Origin: Sporanaerobacter acetigenes DSM 13106
GTDB lineage: Bacteria; Bacillota; Clostridia; Tissierellales; Sporanaerobacteraceae
DNA length: 64,000 bases
Assembly: GCF_900130025.1 (NCBI RefSeq)
Contig: NZ_FQXR01000009.1
Location: 1-64,000, forward strand
Direction of reading: 5' to 3'
Positions 41,659 to 51,384 of this stretch are shown in pieces (within the stretch, counting starts at the first letter, position 1; each line of letters opens with the position of its first letter). A program made the translations under genes and the position numbers. Below the pieces are notes generated by a model. The model did not search any database. It was not told the origin of the DNA and saw only the letters and a program-made list of their open reading frames with translations.

Positions 41659-43039
41659 ATTTTTCTTCAGTTCTAGGAGTGTATGCAATAGATTGTTCTT
41701 CAAGATGTTTTAAATCTTTTATCAAAACTATTGCTGTGATGATAGATGATACCAAATCTGATATTGGACCTGCAAGCCATACACCATTCAACTGAAATAG
41801 TCTTGGAAGTATTACAAGAGCAGGTATGAGTACTAGAACTTGCCTTGATAGGCTTAAAATCATTGCTTGTTTAGGCTTTCCTGTAGCTTGGAAATAGTTT
41901 GAACTTATTACTTGAACTCCTATTATAGGTAACATAGATAGATAGATTCGAAGTGCTTTTGATCCGACTTCAATAAGTTCTTTTTCATTTTTTCCAAACA
42001 AACCAATCAATTTTTCTGGTATAGTTTGAGTTATTATAAATCCTGTGCTTGATATAATTGTTGCAAATATTATAGCTAATTTTAGAGTTTCTTTGACTCT
42101 ATTGTATTTTTTGGCACCGTAGTTAAATCCTATTATAGGCTGTGCTCCTTGATTTATACCGAAAATTGGCATAAGAATCATCATTGTGATGCTATTTATA
42201 GCTGCCATACTTGAAGTTGCCACATCTCCTCCATATTTTTGAAGACTTTTATTTAATAAAATTGTAACTGCACTTGCAGCTATTTGCATACTGAATGGCG
42301 CCAACCCTATAGATATAATGTTTTTTACTATTTTTCCTTGTAGTTTTATATTTTCTCTTTTGAGTTTAAGAAGGCTTTTGTTCCCCATGAAATAGCTCAA
42401 GACCCAAATAGCAGAAACCCCTTGGGATATAATCGTAGCATATGCAGCTCCTTTCATACCCATTTTAAATACAAAGATGAATATCGGATCCAATATAGTA
42501 TTTAAAATAGCTCCAATGAGCATAGTTCCCATGGCTACCTTGGGATTTCCTTCTCCCCTTATAAAATTGTTAAGTCCAAAGCCTAAAGCTTGCATAGGAG
42601 CTCCTATGAGTATTATTGTCATATAATCTATGGAATAGGGAAGTATATTTTTACTGGCACCAAAAGCTTTCAAAAGTGGTTCTAGAAAAATAAGACCTAT
42701 AACACTAATACTTGCTGAAATAAGTATTAGCAATATAAAAGCATTTCCTAAAATCTTTTGAGCTTCTTCTTCTTTTTTTTCTCCCAATTTTATAGAAACC
42801 AAAGAGTTTCCTCCAATTCCTATAAGCATAGAAAAGGCCATAAGTATGAGAGAAATCGGATATCCAACAAATATGCCTGCAATTCCTAAACTTCCAACAC
42901 CTTTACCTATAAATATTCTATCTACTACATTGTATAGAGCATTTACCATCATTCCTACAATAGCAGGAATAGAAAACTGAAAAAGTAACTTACCTATATT
43001 TTCTTCACCTAATTGTTTTGAACGATTCATATTATTCAC
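41657..43039 (-). CDS. MATE family efflux transporter
   Basis: A 460-residue membrane protein with twelve helices in two related halves, of the MATE multidrug efflux family. Markers include FSIPAIVGMMVNALYNVVDR, GIGGNSLVSIKLGEK and GANYGAKKYNR-like GFNYGAKKYNRV in the second half. It would export cationic drugs or metabolites driven by Na+ or H+. Its start overlaps the marR-type gene by 8 bases, so the two are one operon and the regulator probably controls the pump. Confidence 0.92.
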   Translation of the reverse strand: MNNMNRSKQLGEENIGKLLFQFSIPAIVGMMVNALYNVVDRIFIGKGVGSLGIAGIFVGYPISLILMAFSMLIGIGGNSLVSIKLGEKKEEEAQKILGNAFILLILISASISVIGLIFLEPLLKAFGASKNILPYSIDYMTIILIGAPMQALGFGLNNFIRGEGNPKVAMGTMLIGAILNTILDPIFIFVFKMGMKGAAYATIISQGVSAIWVLSYFMGNKSLLKLKRENIKLQGKIVKNIISIGLAPFSMQIAASAVTILLNKSLQKYGGDVATSSMAAINSITMMILMPIFGINQGAQPIIGFNYGAKKYNRVKETLKLAIIFATIISSTGFIITQTIPEKLIGLFGKNEKELIEVGSKALRIYLSMLPIIGVQVISSNYFQATGKPKQAMILSLSRQVLVLIPALVILPRLFQLNGVWLAGPISDLVSSIITAIVLIKDLKHLEEQSIAYTPRTEEK

Positions 43040-43490
43040 CTCTCATTTTATCTAATATTGTCACTATGGTTTTTAAACTATCATTGAATTCTTTTACATC
43101 TTTTTCCGAAAGAGTTCCAAATACTTCTTTTATTCTTGCCATGAATTTTTTTTCTTGATTTATATAGTATTTTTCGCCTTCATCTGTGAGGTAAATCCAG
43201 GTTTTTCTTCTATCCTTTTCATCATTAACTCTATATACTAACCCCATTTTTTCCATGGAATCAATGAGGGAAGTAAGACTTCCTTTTTCCATGTCCATGC
43301 ATTTTCCTAATATAGTAGGTGTGACTTTTTCAGCTCTACCAATGATCATTATGGTTTTTACTTGATTTTTATTGCAGCTATATTTGTCATTAGTTTCTTT
43401 TTTAAATGTTGGACTAAATAATCTGTGAAATAGGGACATGAATTTAATCAAATCATATCTGATATCTTCATAAATAGAATTATTTATCAT
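43032..43490 (-). CDS. MarR family transcriptional regulator
   Basis: A 152-residue winged-helix regulator. The recognition helix region is PTILGKCMDMEKGSLTSLID, followed by the wing with VNDEKDRRKTWIYLTDEG, the canonical DxRxxxxxLT motif. It would bind as a dimer to the paired TTAGAATTCTAA palindromes 27-54 bases upstream of its start, blocking its own operon until a ligand binds. AGGTGAAAA precedes the ATG. Confidence 0.92.
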   Translation of the reverse strand: MINNSIYEDIRYDLIKFMSLFHRLFSPTFKKETNDKYSCNKNQVKTIMIIGRAEKVTPTILGKCMDMEKGSLTSLIDSMEKMGLVYRVNDEKDRRKTWIYLTDEGEKYYINQEKKFMARIKEVFGTLSEKDVKEFNDSLKTIVTILDKMRGE

Positions 43491-43516
43491 TTTTTCACCT
43501 CAGATAAAAAAAATAG

Positions 43517-43543
43517 TTAGAATTCTAACTATTAGAATTCTAA
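43517..43543. promoter_or_regulatory. Tandem palindromic operators of the MarR/MATE operon
   Basis: Two exact TTAGAATTCTAA palindromes at 43517-43528 and 43532-43543, with centres 15 bases apart. They lie 27-54 bases before the marR-type start. The first is extended to AGTTAGAATTCTAACT. Typical size and placement for a MarR operator. Confidence 0.75.
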
Positions 43544-43578
43544 CTATAATTATAAACGCTATTTTAAATTAGTCAATG

Positions 43579-44301
43579 CTAATCTATAAACATTTGCGTC
43601 CAATAAGTTGTACCACTTTTATTGGTAGCATAACCTATACCAATTTTGTTAAAGCTTGGATTCAATATATTTGCACGATGTCCTTCGGAGTTCATCCAGC
43701 CATTGACTACAGAAGAAGCACTGTAATATCCTTTTGCGATATTTTCTCCTGCAGTTCTATATTTTATTCCAAAGCTCTTCATCATAGTGAAAGGATCTCC
43801 ATAAGTAGGTGAGGTATGGCTAAAATAATTTTTATCTGCCATGTCTTGAGATTTAGTTCTAGCTACTTTTGAAAGTTCTTCACTGTAAGTAAAGGGAGCT
43901 AGTCCTTCTTTTTTTCTCTCTTCATTTATGAGTTTTAAGACTTCTAACTCCATTGTATTTGCTGTACTTGATACAGTAGTATTGATATTATTATTAGTAT
44001 TGATATTATTATTAGTATTGATATTATTATTATTATTAGTATTAGTAGTATTATTATTATTATTATTGGTGTTAGTAGTATTAGGTACAGCATATCTATT
44101 ATAAGTATATTTATATGGTGAATAGGTTACGTATCTATGTTGGACATTTTGGTTATTTATTTGATAATAATTTGAGTAGTTTGTATTTATTGTATACCTT
44201 ACGGTCGTGAATCCTCCAGCACTAGCAAAGCTTGTTGAAGAAAGTAGTAGCAGGGCTACAGTTATTGATAATAGAGTTTTTTTCATGGTTCTTTTTTTCA
44301 T
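43579..44301 (-). CDS. Secreted CAP-domain (SCP/PR1-like) protein
   Basis: A 240-residue exported protein. A signal peptide spans residues 1-27 (KKTLLSITVALLLLSSTSFASA). Residues about 30-110 form a Tyr/Asn/Thr-rich low-complexity linker with TNNNIN hexapeptide repeats. Residues about 113-240 form a CAP domain: LINEERKKEGLAPFTYSEEL, SQDMADKNYFSHTSPTYG, AGENIAKGY, MNSEGHRANILNPSFNKIGIGY. The conserved His and Glu are present (FSH, SEGH, AGEN). The linker is probably exposed and wall-spanning. AAGGAGGT lies 8 bases before the ATG. CAP proteins in clostridia are common around spores and cell walls, but their function is unclear. Confidence 0.9.
   Translation of the reverse strand: MKKRTMKKTLLSITVALLLLSSTSFASAGGFTTVRYTINTNYSNYYQINNQNVQHRYVTYSPYKYTYNRYAVPNTTNTNNNNNNTTNTNNNNNINTNNNINTNNNINTTVSSTANTMELEVLKLINEERKKEGLAPFTYSEELSKVARTKSQDMADKNYFSHTSPTYGDPFTMMKSFGIKYRTAGENIAKGYYSASSVVNGWMNSEGHRANILNPSFNKIGIGYATNKSGTTYWTQMFID
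43981..44078 (-). repeat. Minisatellite inside the CAP-domain gene
   Basis: Two exact 18-bp units ATTGATATTATTATTAGT (43981-43998, 43999-44016) and an expanded 24-bp third unit to 44040. Further ATT/AGT trinucleotide runs reach about 44078. All units are multiples of three, so length change would alter the linker but not the frame. Confidence 0.85.
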
Positions 44302-44456
44302 TATTTATTACCTCCTTGGATTTTGAGTGTAATACATAAAGATACTTGACTTTCCCCCTTTCTTTTTTGAATTTGTTTATGAGTATATCATTAATGACTT
44401 TTCAGATAAACCCTTAATATGTGGACATACAGGTATAAGAAGGCAATATGTAAAAA

Positions 44457-44494
44457 AATAAGAAGTTCTACAATATATTGCAGAACTTCTTATT
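44457..44494 (-). terminator. Terminator of tyrS
   Basis: AATAAGAAGTTCT and AGAACTTCTTATT flank an imperfect inner stem. On the minus strand it is followed by a T-run just after the tyrS stop. Confidence 0.8.
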
Positions 44495-44513
44495 AGTGTG
44501 AAAGTTATAGCTT

Positions 44514-45740
44514 CTAGACTAATTTAACTTGATGATAAACTTTTTTGCCCTTTCTTATCATCAATTTATTGTCATCAAAATCAGCTATTTCTATTTTTAG
44601 ATTTGGATCATCTACTCTGTTGTCACCAATATAGATTCCACCTTGTTTTATAAGTCTCCTACCTTCACTGTTAGAACTAGTCAAGCCTAAATTTGTCATT
44701 AAGTCCAATATTCCCATGCCATTTGTAAAATTAGATTTATCTATTTCAGTAGTGGGAATAGAACCACCTTGGCTTCCACCTTCAAACAATGCTTTTGCAG
44801 CTTTTTGAGCTTTATCTGCTTCTTTTTCTCCATGAACTGTTTTGGTTACTTCATAAGCAAGAACTTCTTTAGCTTTGTTTATTTCTGCTCCTTCAAGGGA
44901 TGATAATTTTCTTACTTCGTACATAGGAAGCAATGTAAGCATTGATAGACATTTTTCTACATCTCTATCATCAATATTTCTCAAGTATTGATATAGTTCA
45001 TAAGGTGAAGTTTTTTCACTGTCTAGCCAAATAGTACCAGATTCTGTTTTTCCCATCTTTTTGCCTTCAGCATTGGTTAATAGTTTAAATGTCATAGCAT
45101 AGACTTTATCATTTTCAATTCTTCTCACCAATTCATATCCACTCAATATATTGGACCATTGATCACTTCCACCTATTTCAAGTTTACAATCGTAGTCTCT
45201 GTAAAGTTTTAGATAATCATAGGACTGCATAAGCATATAGCTAAATTCAAAATAAGTTAGTCCTTTTTCTAGTCTTTGTTTATAGCACTCAGCAGTAAGC
45301 ATTCTATTTACTGAAAAATGTACACCGATTTCTCTTAAAAATTCAACATAATTGAGATTTAAAAGCCAGTCTGCATTATTTACCACCAATGCCTTGTCAT
45401 CACTAAAATCGATAAATTGTGAAAGCTGCTCTTTAAATCTCTTTGCATTGTGATCGATTTGTTCTTTTGTGAGCATCTTTCTCATATCTGATTTTCCACT
45501 TGGGTCTCCAATTAATGTTGTACCACCACCAAGTAGTGCAATAGGTTTATGCCCAGCTTCTTGCATATGCTTCATAACCATTATTTGAACAAAATGTCCA
45601 AGGGTCAAACTGTCTGCTGTAGCATCGAAGCCAATATAAAAAGTAACAGATTCCTTATCTAAAAGTTCGCGTAGTTCATCTTCATAAGTAACTTGGTCAA
45701 TATAGCCTCTTTCTTCTAACAAATCAAGTACATTAGCCAA
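44514..45740 (-). CDS. tyrS: Tyrosyl-tRNA synthetase
   Basis: A 408-residue class I aminoacyl-tRNA synthetase that charges tRNA-Tyr. The HIGH-like site is in [11 protein letters not shown] (about 40-50), the tyrosine pocket region in [12 protein letters not shown] and GGSDQWSN, and the KMSKS loop is KKMGKTESG (about 229-237). A C-terminal S4 RNA-binding domain (about 340-408) begins [24 protein letters not shown] precedes the ATG. It is controlled by the Tyr T-box leader upstream. Confidence 0.97.
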   Translation of the reverse strand: MANVLDLLEERGYIDQVTYEDELRELLDKESVTFYIGFDATADSLTLGHFVQIMVMKHMQEAGHKPIALLGGGTTLIGDPSGKSDMRKMLTKEQIDHNAKRFKEQLSQFIDFSDDKALVVNNADWLLNLNYVEFLREIGVHFSVNRMLTAECYKQRLEKGLTYFEFSYMLMQSYDYLKLYRDYDCKLEIGGSDQWSNILSGYELVRRIENDKVYAMTFKLLTNAEGKKMGKTESGTIWLDSEKTSPYELYQYLRNIDDRDVEKCLSMLTLLPMYEVRKLSSLEGAEINKAKEVLAYEVTKTVHGEKEADKAQKAAKALFEGGSQGGSIPTTEIDKSNFTNGMGILDLMTNLGLTSSNSEGRRLIKQGGIYIGDNRVDDPNLKIEIADFDDNKLMIRKGKKVYHQVKLV

Positions 45741-45772
45741 AATGAAAACCTCCTCTTTTTTAAAATAAATAT

Positions 45773-45990
45773 AAAAAGGGATTCTTCTCCATCTAAGGAC
45801 GAGAAGAACCCCGTGGTACCACCTTAATTCGCCAAAAAGCCTTAAATCACTTTAACGTGTGATAGACGCAATGATTTCTCATTGGAACTCCAGAGTGTAA
45901 TTCGTCTCACTACTTGTTATAGACTTCTCACCAATAGTCTATTCTCTGTCTTTTAACTATAGTGGACTACTGAATCTTTCATAGTTTCAA
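45773..45990 (-). ncRNA. Tyr-specific T-box leader of tyrS
   Basis: On the minus strand the T-box AAGGTGGTACCACGG maps to 45811-45825. The terminator stem (GGGGTTCTTCTC with GAGAAGAATCCC) maps to 45778-45812 and is followed by a T-run. In stem I the sequence GAAT-TAC-ACTC gives TAC (complement of 45897-45899) as specifier, i.e. tyrosine, matching the gene. Confidence 0.93.
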
Positions 45991-46007
45991 TATGTAATTT
46001 ATGTTAT

Positions 46008-46036
46008 ATGATAATATAAAGAGTTTCCCTTGTCAA
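46008..46036 (-). promoter_or_regulatory. Promoter of the tyrS T-box transcript
   Basis: On the minus strand TTGACA (complement of 46031-46036), 17-base spacer, TATCAT (complement of 46008-46013). Confidence 0.65.
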
Positions 46037-46055
46037 GGGGAAAAAAGAGGACTTA

Positions 46056-46433
46056 TTAGTCCTCTACTTTGATTTCTACGCTATTTTCCCAAAGACCATG
46101 AATATTGCAATAACTCAATGCATGTATTGAGCCAGGTTTGTCAAGTTTAACTTTGATTGCAATTTCAGGTTCTTCATAAATTTCACCTTCACCATGAGCT
46201 GAAAAATTATAATTTCCTATTTCAATAGGGAACTTAGAGCCTTCTGGATGGAAAAATACTTTAATCCATGAAATATGATGTTCTAGTGTATTTGGATGTT
46301 TGATTTCTTCTCCTACCAATACTTTTATTTCAATTTCTTCACCTTTTTTTGCATTTTCAGGAGCGTGTATAACTGGTACATGTTTTTCGCCCTTCCAATC
46401 TCCGCTTTGTAAAAATGTTCCTAAACTTTTCAT
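46056..46433 (-). CDS. Superoxide reductase, neelaredoxin type
   Basis: A 125-residue superoxide reductase without the N-terminal desulforedoxin domain (class II, neelaredoxin). It reduces superoxide to peroxide at a single iron. Ligand and active-site residues visible are EKHVP (16-20, the Glu/Lys loop), the His of KHPNTLEHHISW (46, 52 and nearby) and YCNIHG with Cys109 and His112. It would work with the peroxiredoxin at 40449. The ATG at 46433 follows AAGGAGG by 8 bases. A short palindrome TCCCCAATGGGGA lies about 35 bases upstream of the start. Confidence 0.93.
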   Translation of the reverse strand: MKSLGTFLQSGDWKGEKHVPVIHAPENAKKGEEIEIKVLVGEEIKHPNTLEHHISWIKVFFHPEGSKFPIEIGNYNFSAHGEGEIYEEPEIAIKVKLDKPGSIHALSYCNIHGLWENSVEIKVED

Positions 46434-46597
46434 ATTCAAATCCTCCTTGTTAATTTTATGTTTTATTCCCCAATGGGGATTACTTTCTTTTCTATAAAAG
46501 TTTATACCCACATGTATAAAAAAATACACATTTATAAAGTAATTATTTAAAATTTTAGTTATAATATAAATGAAGGACAAGATAAAGGAGAGATAAA

Positions 46598-47734
46598 ATG
46601 AGCGATATAGAGTTAATTGCAACATCTACTTTTGGATTGGAATCCGTAGTGAAGCGAGAAATTATAAATTTAGGCTATAAAGATGTGAAAGTAGAAAATG
46701 GGAAAGTTATTTTTAGTGCAGAAGAAAAAGATATTCCAAGAGTTAATATTTGGTTGAGAAGTGCTGATAGAGTATTGTTGAAAATTGGAGAATTTAAAGC
46801 AACTACTTTTGAAGAATTATTTGAAAAGACCAAAGCTCTCCCCTGGGAAGATTGGATAACAGAAGATGGAGAGTTCACAGTAGTAGGCAAAGCTGTGGAT
46901 TCACAGCTCATGAGCGTCCCAGATTGTCAAGCAATAGTTAAGAAGGCAGTAGTTGAAAAATTGAAAACTAAATATCATACAGAATGGTTTAAAGAAACAG
47001 GCGCAAAGTTTACTATTCAAGTAGCTCTTTTAAAGGATATTGCAACTTTGACTATAGATACTAGTGGTGAAGGGTTACATAAAAGGGGCTATAGAGAAGC
47101 AAGTGTAGAAGCGCCTATAAAGGAGACTCTTGCAGCGGCTTTAATAAATTTAAGTTATTGGAATCATGAGAGAATATTGGTAGATCCTTTTTGTGGGTCA
47201 GGAACTATTCCTATAGAAGCAGCTATGATAGGGAAAAACATTGCACCAGGTATTCAAAGATCTTTTGCATCAGAGAATTGGCCAAGAATAAATCAAGAAT
47301 ATTGGAAAGAAGAAAAAGTAAATGCAAGAAAAGCAATACTCCAAGATAGAAAATTAAATATTAAAGCTTTTGATATAGACAAAGAAGCTATAGAAATTTC
47401 CAAAGAAAATGCATTTGAAATAGGAGTTGATGACTGTATTGAATTTAGTGTAGGAAATGTACTGGATTTTAAAACTCATGACAAATATGGTGTGATAATT
47501 TCCAATCCTCCTTATGGGGAAAGACTTGGGAATAAAGAAAAAGTTGAAAAATTATATATCGAAATTGGAAAGATATTTAGGCAATTGGACACATGGTCTA
47601 TTTATATAATTACTTCAAATGAGAATTTTGAAAAGCTTTATGGGGGAAAAGCAGATAGAAAAAGAAAATTATATAATGGAAGAATAAAAGTAGACTATTA
47701 CCAATATTATGGTCCAAGACCTCCTAAAAAATAA
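46598..47734 (+). CDS. THUMP-domain RNA methyltransferase (RlmL/YpsC-like)
   Basis: A 378-residue SAM-dependent methyltransferase. A THUMP RNA-binding domain covers about residues 1-155 (LIATSTFGLESVVKREI at the start, then a ferredoxin-like fold). The catalytic domain covers about 160-378 with VDPFCGSGTIPIEAAM and ISNPPYGERLG. This arrangement is that of RlmL/YpsC, which makes m2G in 23S rRNA. AAAGGAGAG precedes the ATG. It is convergent with a chemoreceptor gene and shares its terminator. Confidence 0.92.
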   Translation: MSDIELIATSTFGLESVVKREIINLGYKDVKVENGKVIFSAEEKDIPRVNIWLRSADRVLLKIGEFKATTFEELFEKTKALPWEDWITEDGEFTVVGKAVDSQLMSVPDCQAIVKKAVVEKLKTKYHTEWFKETGAKFTIQVALLKDIATLTIDTSGEGLHKRGYREASVEAPIKETLAAALINLSYWNHERILVDPFCGSGTIPIEAAMIGKNIAPGIQRSFASENWPRINQEYWKEEKVNARKAILQDRKLNIKAFDIDKEAIEISKENAFEIGVDDCIEFSVGNVLDFKTHDKYGVIISNPPYGERLGNKEKVEKLYIEIGKIFRQLDTWSIYIITSNENFEKLYGGKADRKRKLYNGRIKVDYYQYYGPRPPKK

Positions 47735-47743
47735 TTAAAAAAA

Positions 47744-47773
47744 GTGGAGAGATTAGATATTAAATCTCTCCAC
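47744..47773. terminator. Bidirectional terminator
   Basis: GTGGAGAGATT and AATCTCTCCAC stem between convergent genes, preceded by an A-run. It overlaps the last codons of the chemoreceptor gene. Confidence 0.8.
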
Positions 47774-49054
47774 CATATTGTTAAGCTTTTCTGCAATTTT
47801 TGTTAAATCTTCAATCGAAGCTGTAATTTCTTCCATTGAAGCAAGATTTTTTTCTACGGCAGCAGCACTGTTTTCGGACGAAGCTGTTGTTTCCTGTGAT
47901 ATTGCAGAAACTTCTGTGGCTCTTTCAAGAATGTATTCACTATTGCTTCTTTCTTCTTTAGCAGCTTTAGATATATCTATTATTAGTGAATTTATTTCAA
48001 CTATTTTATTTAACAATTCTTCAAAAGAAGATTTTGTTAAATTTGCTACATCTACACTTTCATCAACAATATTGCTTACTTTTTCTATACTTTCTACTGC
48101 ATTGGTGCTGCTAGAAATTACAGAACTTGTGATTTTAGATATCTCTTCTGAATATGTATGGGTCTCATCTGCCAATTTTCTAATCTCTTCAGCTACAACA
48201 GCAAATCCTTTTCCTGCTTCTCCAGCTCGGGCAGCTTCTATAGCAGCATTTAGTGCTAGTAAGTTTGTCTGCTCAGATATTTCGTTTATTATGACGACAA
48301 TATTGTCAATATCCTTAATTTTCTCATTTAAATCTTCGATGATAGTAGAAGTGTTTTTGGTAGAATTGTCAATTAGAGTTACTTTTTCAATGATCATATC
48401 CATGTCTTTGCTGCCCTTTTCTGCACAATTAGCCATATCTTTAGAAAGTTCTGTTGCTATATTGGTATCTTTATCAGTTGTTTGAGAAAGTTCAGTTAAA
48501 TTAGAAATTGCTTCGTTTAATTCAACTATATTTTTAGAAGTATCTTCTGAACCAAGAGCTATGTCATTTACATTGCTTGCAATATTTTCTGTAGATCCTG
48601 TTGTTTCCTCTATAATAGAAGATAGTGTTTTTGTACTTTCTGCAAGTATTTCAGAATTCGCTTTTATTTCTTTTAATATATCTTTAAAACTTTCTGTTAC
48701 TTTATTTAAAGATGTATTGATGGCATTAAATTCGCTTTTGTCTTTTAGAACTTTAACTTGAGTTAAATCACCTTGAGCTATTTTGTCTATGCTTGCTAAT
48801 ATTGTTCTAATGTTTTTTACAAAGAATGTCTTGATTAGAATATAAGCAAACAAAAGACCTATTCCAATGTTTATAAGGGTTGAAAAAAACATGGCAAATT
48901 TAGGGTTGATATGGATAAATCTTTCTAAAAGATCATAAATTAAATTTGAAACCATAGTGCTTAAGAATAAAGTCAAAATAAGTGCTAAAATAATTTTAGC
49001 TTTTAAATTTCCAAATTTTTCTTTAGACTTTTTTGTTTCGGAATTATTTTCCAT
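47753..49054 (-). CDS. Methyl-accepting chemotaxis protein without external sensor domain
   Basis: A 433-residue chemoreceptor. Two membrane helices lie at about 18-37 and 53-75 with only a 15-residue loop between them, so there is no extracellular ligand domain. A HAMP-like stretch follows (about 75-125), then the long coiled signalling domain. The invariant hairpin tip [20 protein letters not shown] is at about 262-281, followed by [17 protein letters not shown]. It would signal to CheA/CheW, sensing something in the membrane or cytoplasm. No che genes are adjacent. AAAGGAGA precedes the ATG. Confidence 0.93.
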   Translation of the reverse strand: MENNSETKKSKEKFGNLKAKIILALILTLFLSTMVSNLIYDLLERFIHINPKFAMFFSTLINIGIGLLFAYILIKTFFVKNIRTILASIDKIAQGDLTQVKVLKDKSEFNAINTSLNKVTESFKDILKEIKANSEILAESTKTLSSIIEETTGSTENIASNVNDIALGSEDTSKNIVELNEAISNLTELSQTTDKDTNIATELSKDMANCAEKGSKDMDMIIEKVTLIDNSTKNTSTIIEDLNEKIKDIDNIVVIINEISEQTNLLALNAAIEAARAGEAGKGFAVVAEEIRKLADETHTYSEEISKITSSVISSSTNAVESIEKVSNIVDESVDVANLTKSSFEELLNKIVEINSLIIDISKAAKEERSNSEYILERATEVSAISQETTASSENSAAAVEKNLASMEEITASIEDLTKIAEKLNNMVERFNI

Positions 49055-49226
49055 AAAAATTCTCCTTTCTTTGTACTTTAATAATATTTTACACTAATAT
49101 TGTAATAAATGAAATACAAACAGTAAAATTTGCTATTTTTTAAAATATTAATTGTACTGATATACAAAATAAGGTTGATATTCTAGTTATTAAATGATAA
49201 TATTAATGAAAAAGGAAGGTGAAAAT

Positions 49227-50048
49227 ATGAGCGATAAATCTAGAAATATTATAATTTTAATTGTCATATTAGCTATAATTTGTGCTTTCTTTGTTCTTAA
49301 GAATGTAGATGAAAACAAAAAAGAAATTAAAATTACTTCTGGATTAGTTATAGAAAAAAATCAATCAGGGAAAATTCATTTTATAACTATCGAAACTTTT
49401 GGAGAAGATGAAAACGAACTTAATAAACTTTCCTTTGAAGTTTTGGATGAAGATTTATGGAGTGCTATTGAGAAAAATAAATATTATTTCTTGACTTACA
49501 GCATAAAAGAAAGGGGCTCATTTGTACTTGAAGAAATACAAGAAAATGATACTTTTGGGAAAATATACGAGAAGATTTTACGTGAAGAGAAAGAACAGAT
49601 AGAAGAGGAAGAACAGGTAGAAGAAAGAGAAAAATTCACTGCCATATTTCCATCAACAGATAGATTAGATACTTCCGATTTGACTTTGTTGGATAGTGTT
49701 AAAGTTGATATAGACAATGACAACAAAGAAGAAATTATAGAATTATATACTACTGCTCAAAGAGATAAAAATGGTGAAATGATGTGGGATGATGGTCAAA
49801 AGTGGTTTTTGCTAGTTCATGATGAGGATAAAGAATATATATTATTTGATGAATATGTTCAAATTGGAACATTAGAGTTTTGGGTTTTCACATCAAAGAA
49901 TGACTATCATATTTTGACACTACAAACAGGTTCAGCTGTTTTAAAGCTATCTGACTATACTTATGATATAGAAAGAGAGTCTTTTGTAAAAAAAGATATT
50001 TTTAATCCAGAATTTTTAAATGTTATACACGGTTCAACAGTTAGGTAG
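49227..50048 (+). CDS. Membrane-anchored protein of unknown function
   Basis: A 273-residue protein. One membrane helix at about residues 7-25 (IIILIVILAIICAFFVL) anchors it. An external domain of about 100 residues, a very acidic linker (EEKEQIEEEEQVEEREK) and a C-terminal domain from about 150 follow. That domain contains DSVKVDIDNDNKEEIIELY, which resembles a calcium-binding FG-GAP/VCBS-like loop (D-x-D-N-D), and W-rich strands. I do not recognise the family. AAGGAAGGTG lies before the ATG at 49227; an in-frame start 33 bases earlier lacks a site. Confidence 0.7.
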   Translation: MSDKSRNIIILIVILAIICAFFVLKNVDENKKEIKITSGLVIEKNQSGKIHFITIETFGEDENELNKLSFEVLDEDLWSAIEKNKYYFLTYSIKERGSFVLEEIQENDTFGKIYEKILREEKEQIEEEEQVEEREKFTAIFPSTDRLDTSDLTLLDSVKVDIDNDNKEEIIELYTTAQRDKNGEMMWDDGQKWFLLVHDEDKEYILFDEYVQIGTLEFWVFTSKNDYHILTLQTGSAVLKLSDYTYDIERESFVKKDIFNPEFLNVIHGSTVR

Positions 50049-50051
50049 ATA

Positions 50052-50100
50052 AAACAAGCATTCGTTCTATGGAGTTTCTATATGGAATGAATGCTTGTTT
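50052..50100 (+). terminator. Hairpin after the membrane-anchored protein
   Basis: AAACAAGCATTCGTTC and GAATGAATGCTTGTTT form a long stem; a modest T content follows. Confidence 0.65.
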
Positions 50101-50182
50101 CAAATACTACTTTATTTTCAATTGGATAGTATGCTATGATTAGGTAAAGGGCTTTAAATCTTCTGAAAATTAGGTGATGGAT

Positions 50183-51316
50183 ATGTTAAATAAAGAGAAG
50201 GTTAGTTTCATAGAAGAAAAAGTACAAAGATATAGGGACTTTGGTATACTCAATTATCACGCATTAGAGGGAATGGCAGATTGGGTAAGAATTGTAGATA
50301 AAGATGGAATTATAATATATGCAAATAGAACAATGAAGGAAAGTTTAGGGGAGGATATAGAGGGAAAGAAATGCTATGAAGTTTTGGGAAAAGATTTACC
50401 TTGTAGTTTTTGTATTACCAAAAGGAGTATAGAAACTGGAGAAATAGTTCAAAAAGAGGAAAAGGTAGGAAATAGGATTTTTTCAGCAAAAAGTTCACCT
50501 GTGGCAGATTCGGAAGGCAATATATATGCTGCTGTGGAAGTTTTCAGAGATGTGACTAGAGAAAGAAAACTGGAGAAGGAACTGAAAGAAAAAAATAGAA
50601 AGATGAGTAAAGACTTACTTTTTGCTAAAACTTTGCAACAAAAAATTCTTCCTAAAAAAGGCATATATAAAAATATAAAATTTAATTATATATATAAACC
50701 ATGCGAAATGATTAGTGGAGATATGTTTGATATATTCAGCATAGATGAAAATCATGTAGGAATATATATAAGTGATGTAGCTGGTCATGGTGTTACAGCA
50801 TCTATGATGACTATGTTTGTGAGACAAACTATGCGTTCTATAAAGGATGAGATTATGAGTCCATCAAAAGCGCTTACAGAACTGCATAAGAAATTTGTGG
50901 ATTTAAATTTGGATGATGACAAATATTTTACTATGTTTTATGGTGTATTAGACACTAGGACAAATACTTTTAAATATTCAAATGCTGGGCATAATTGCAT
51001 TCCAATACTTTTTAATGATGAAAAATTAGAAATACTAAAGATCAGAGGTTTCCCTATTTCATACATATTTAACGAGATATTTTATTTAGAAGATAATGTT
51101 GAATTTCATAAAGGCGACAAAATACTTTTTTATACAGATGGGATAACTGAAGTTCATGACAAGGGAAAAAATCAGTTTGGCTTAGAAGGAGTTTTAAGTG
51201 TTATAAAAAACAACAGAGGAGATATTCTAAATGCTATAAATAGGGAAGTAGAAAATTTCCAATGGGGAGAACAAGAAGATGATTTTGCATTAGTTCTTGT
51301 TGAAGTTATGGAATAA
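50183..51316 (+). CDS. PAS-domain PP2C-type (SpoIIE/RsbU-like) serine phosphatase
   Basis: A 377-residue protein. A PAS domain spans about 15-130 (MADWVRIVDKDGIIIYANR, then SAKSSPVADSEGNIYAAVEV). A coiled helix EKELKEKNRKMSKDL links it to a PP2C/SpoIIE domain (about 155-377) with KPCEMISGDMFDI, VGIYISDVAGHG (metal Asp and Gly), YSNAGHN and FYTDGITE. Such phosphatases dephosphorylate anti-sigma-factor antagonists and so release a sigma factor or other partner. The CYEVLGKDLPCSFC stretch in the PAS is a conserved Cys pattern that might bind a cofactor. The ATG at 50183 follows TTAGGTG by 6 bases. The partner is not nearby. Confidence 0.9.
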   Translation: MLNKEKVSFIEEKVQRYRDFGILNYHALEGMADWVRIVDKDGIIIYANRTMKESLGEDIEGKKCYEVLGKDLPCSFCITKRSIETGEIVQKEEKVGNRIFSAKSSPVADSEGNIYAAVEVFRDVTRERKLEKELKEKNRKMSKDLLFAKTLQQKILPKKGIYKNIKFNYIYKPCEMISGDMFDIFSIDENHVGIYISDVAGHGVTASMMTMFVRQTMRSIKDEIMSPSKALTELHKKFVDLNLDDDKYFTMFYGVLDTRTNTFKYSNAGHNCIPILFNDEKLEILKIRGFPISYIFNEIFYLEDNVEFHKGDKILFYTDGITEVHDKGKNQFGLEGVLSVIKNNRGDILNAINREVENFQWGEQEDDFALVLVEVME

Positions 51317-51384
51317 AAAATGTATTGACACCCGATTTAGCATGATGTATTATATTTTTGCTAAAATGAAAGGGTGGTGTAAAA

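Noticed and set aside
43981-44078. Tandem repeat considered as a CRISPR array
   Set aside because: Units are 18-bp head-to-tail without spacers and lie in frame inside a coding region.
46467-46479. TCCCCAATGGGGA palindrome before the superoxide reductase gene considered as a regulator site
   Set aside because: Only a 5-bp arm and no consensus that I can match; noted in the gene entry but not supported as a separate feature.
47778-48485. 235-codon open frame on the plus strand
   Set aside because: It is antisense to the conserved signalling domain of the chemoreceptor; its Ser/Ala/Ile-rich product is a by-product of the coiled-coil coding sequence.
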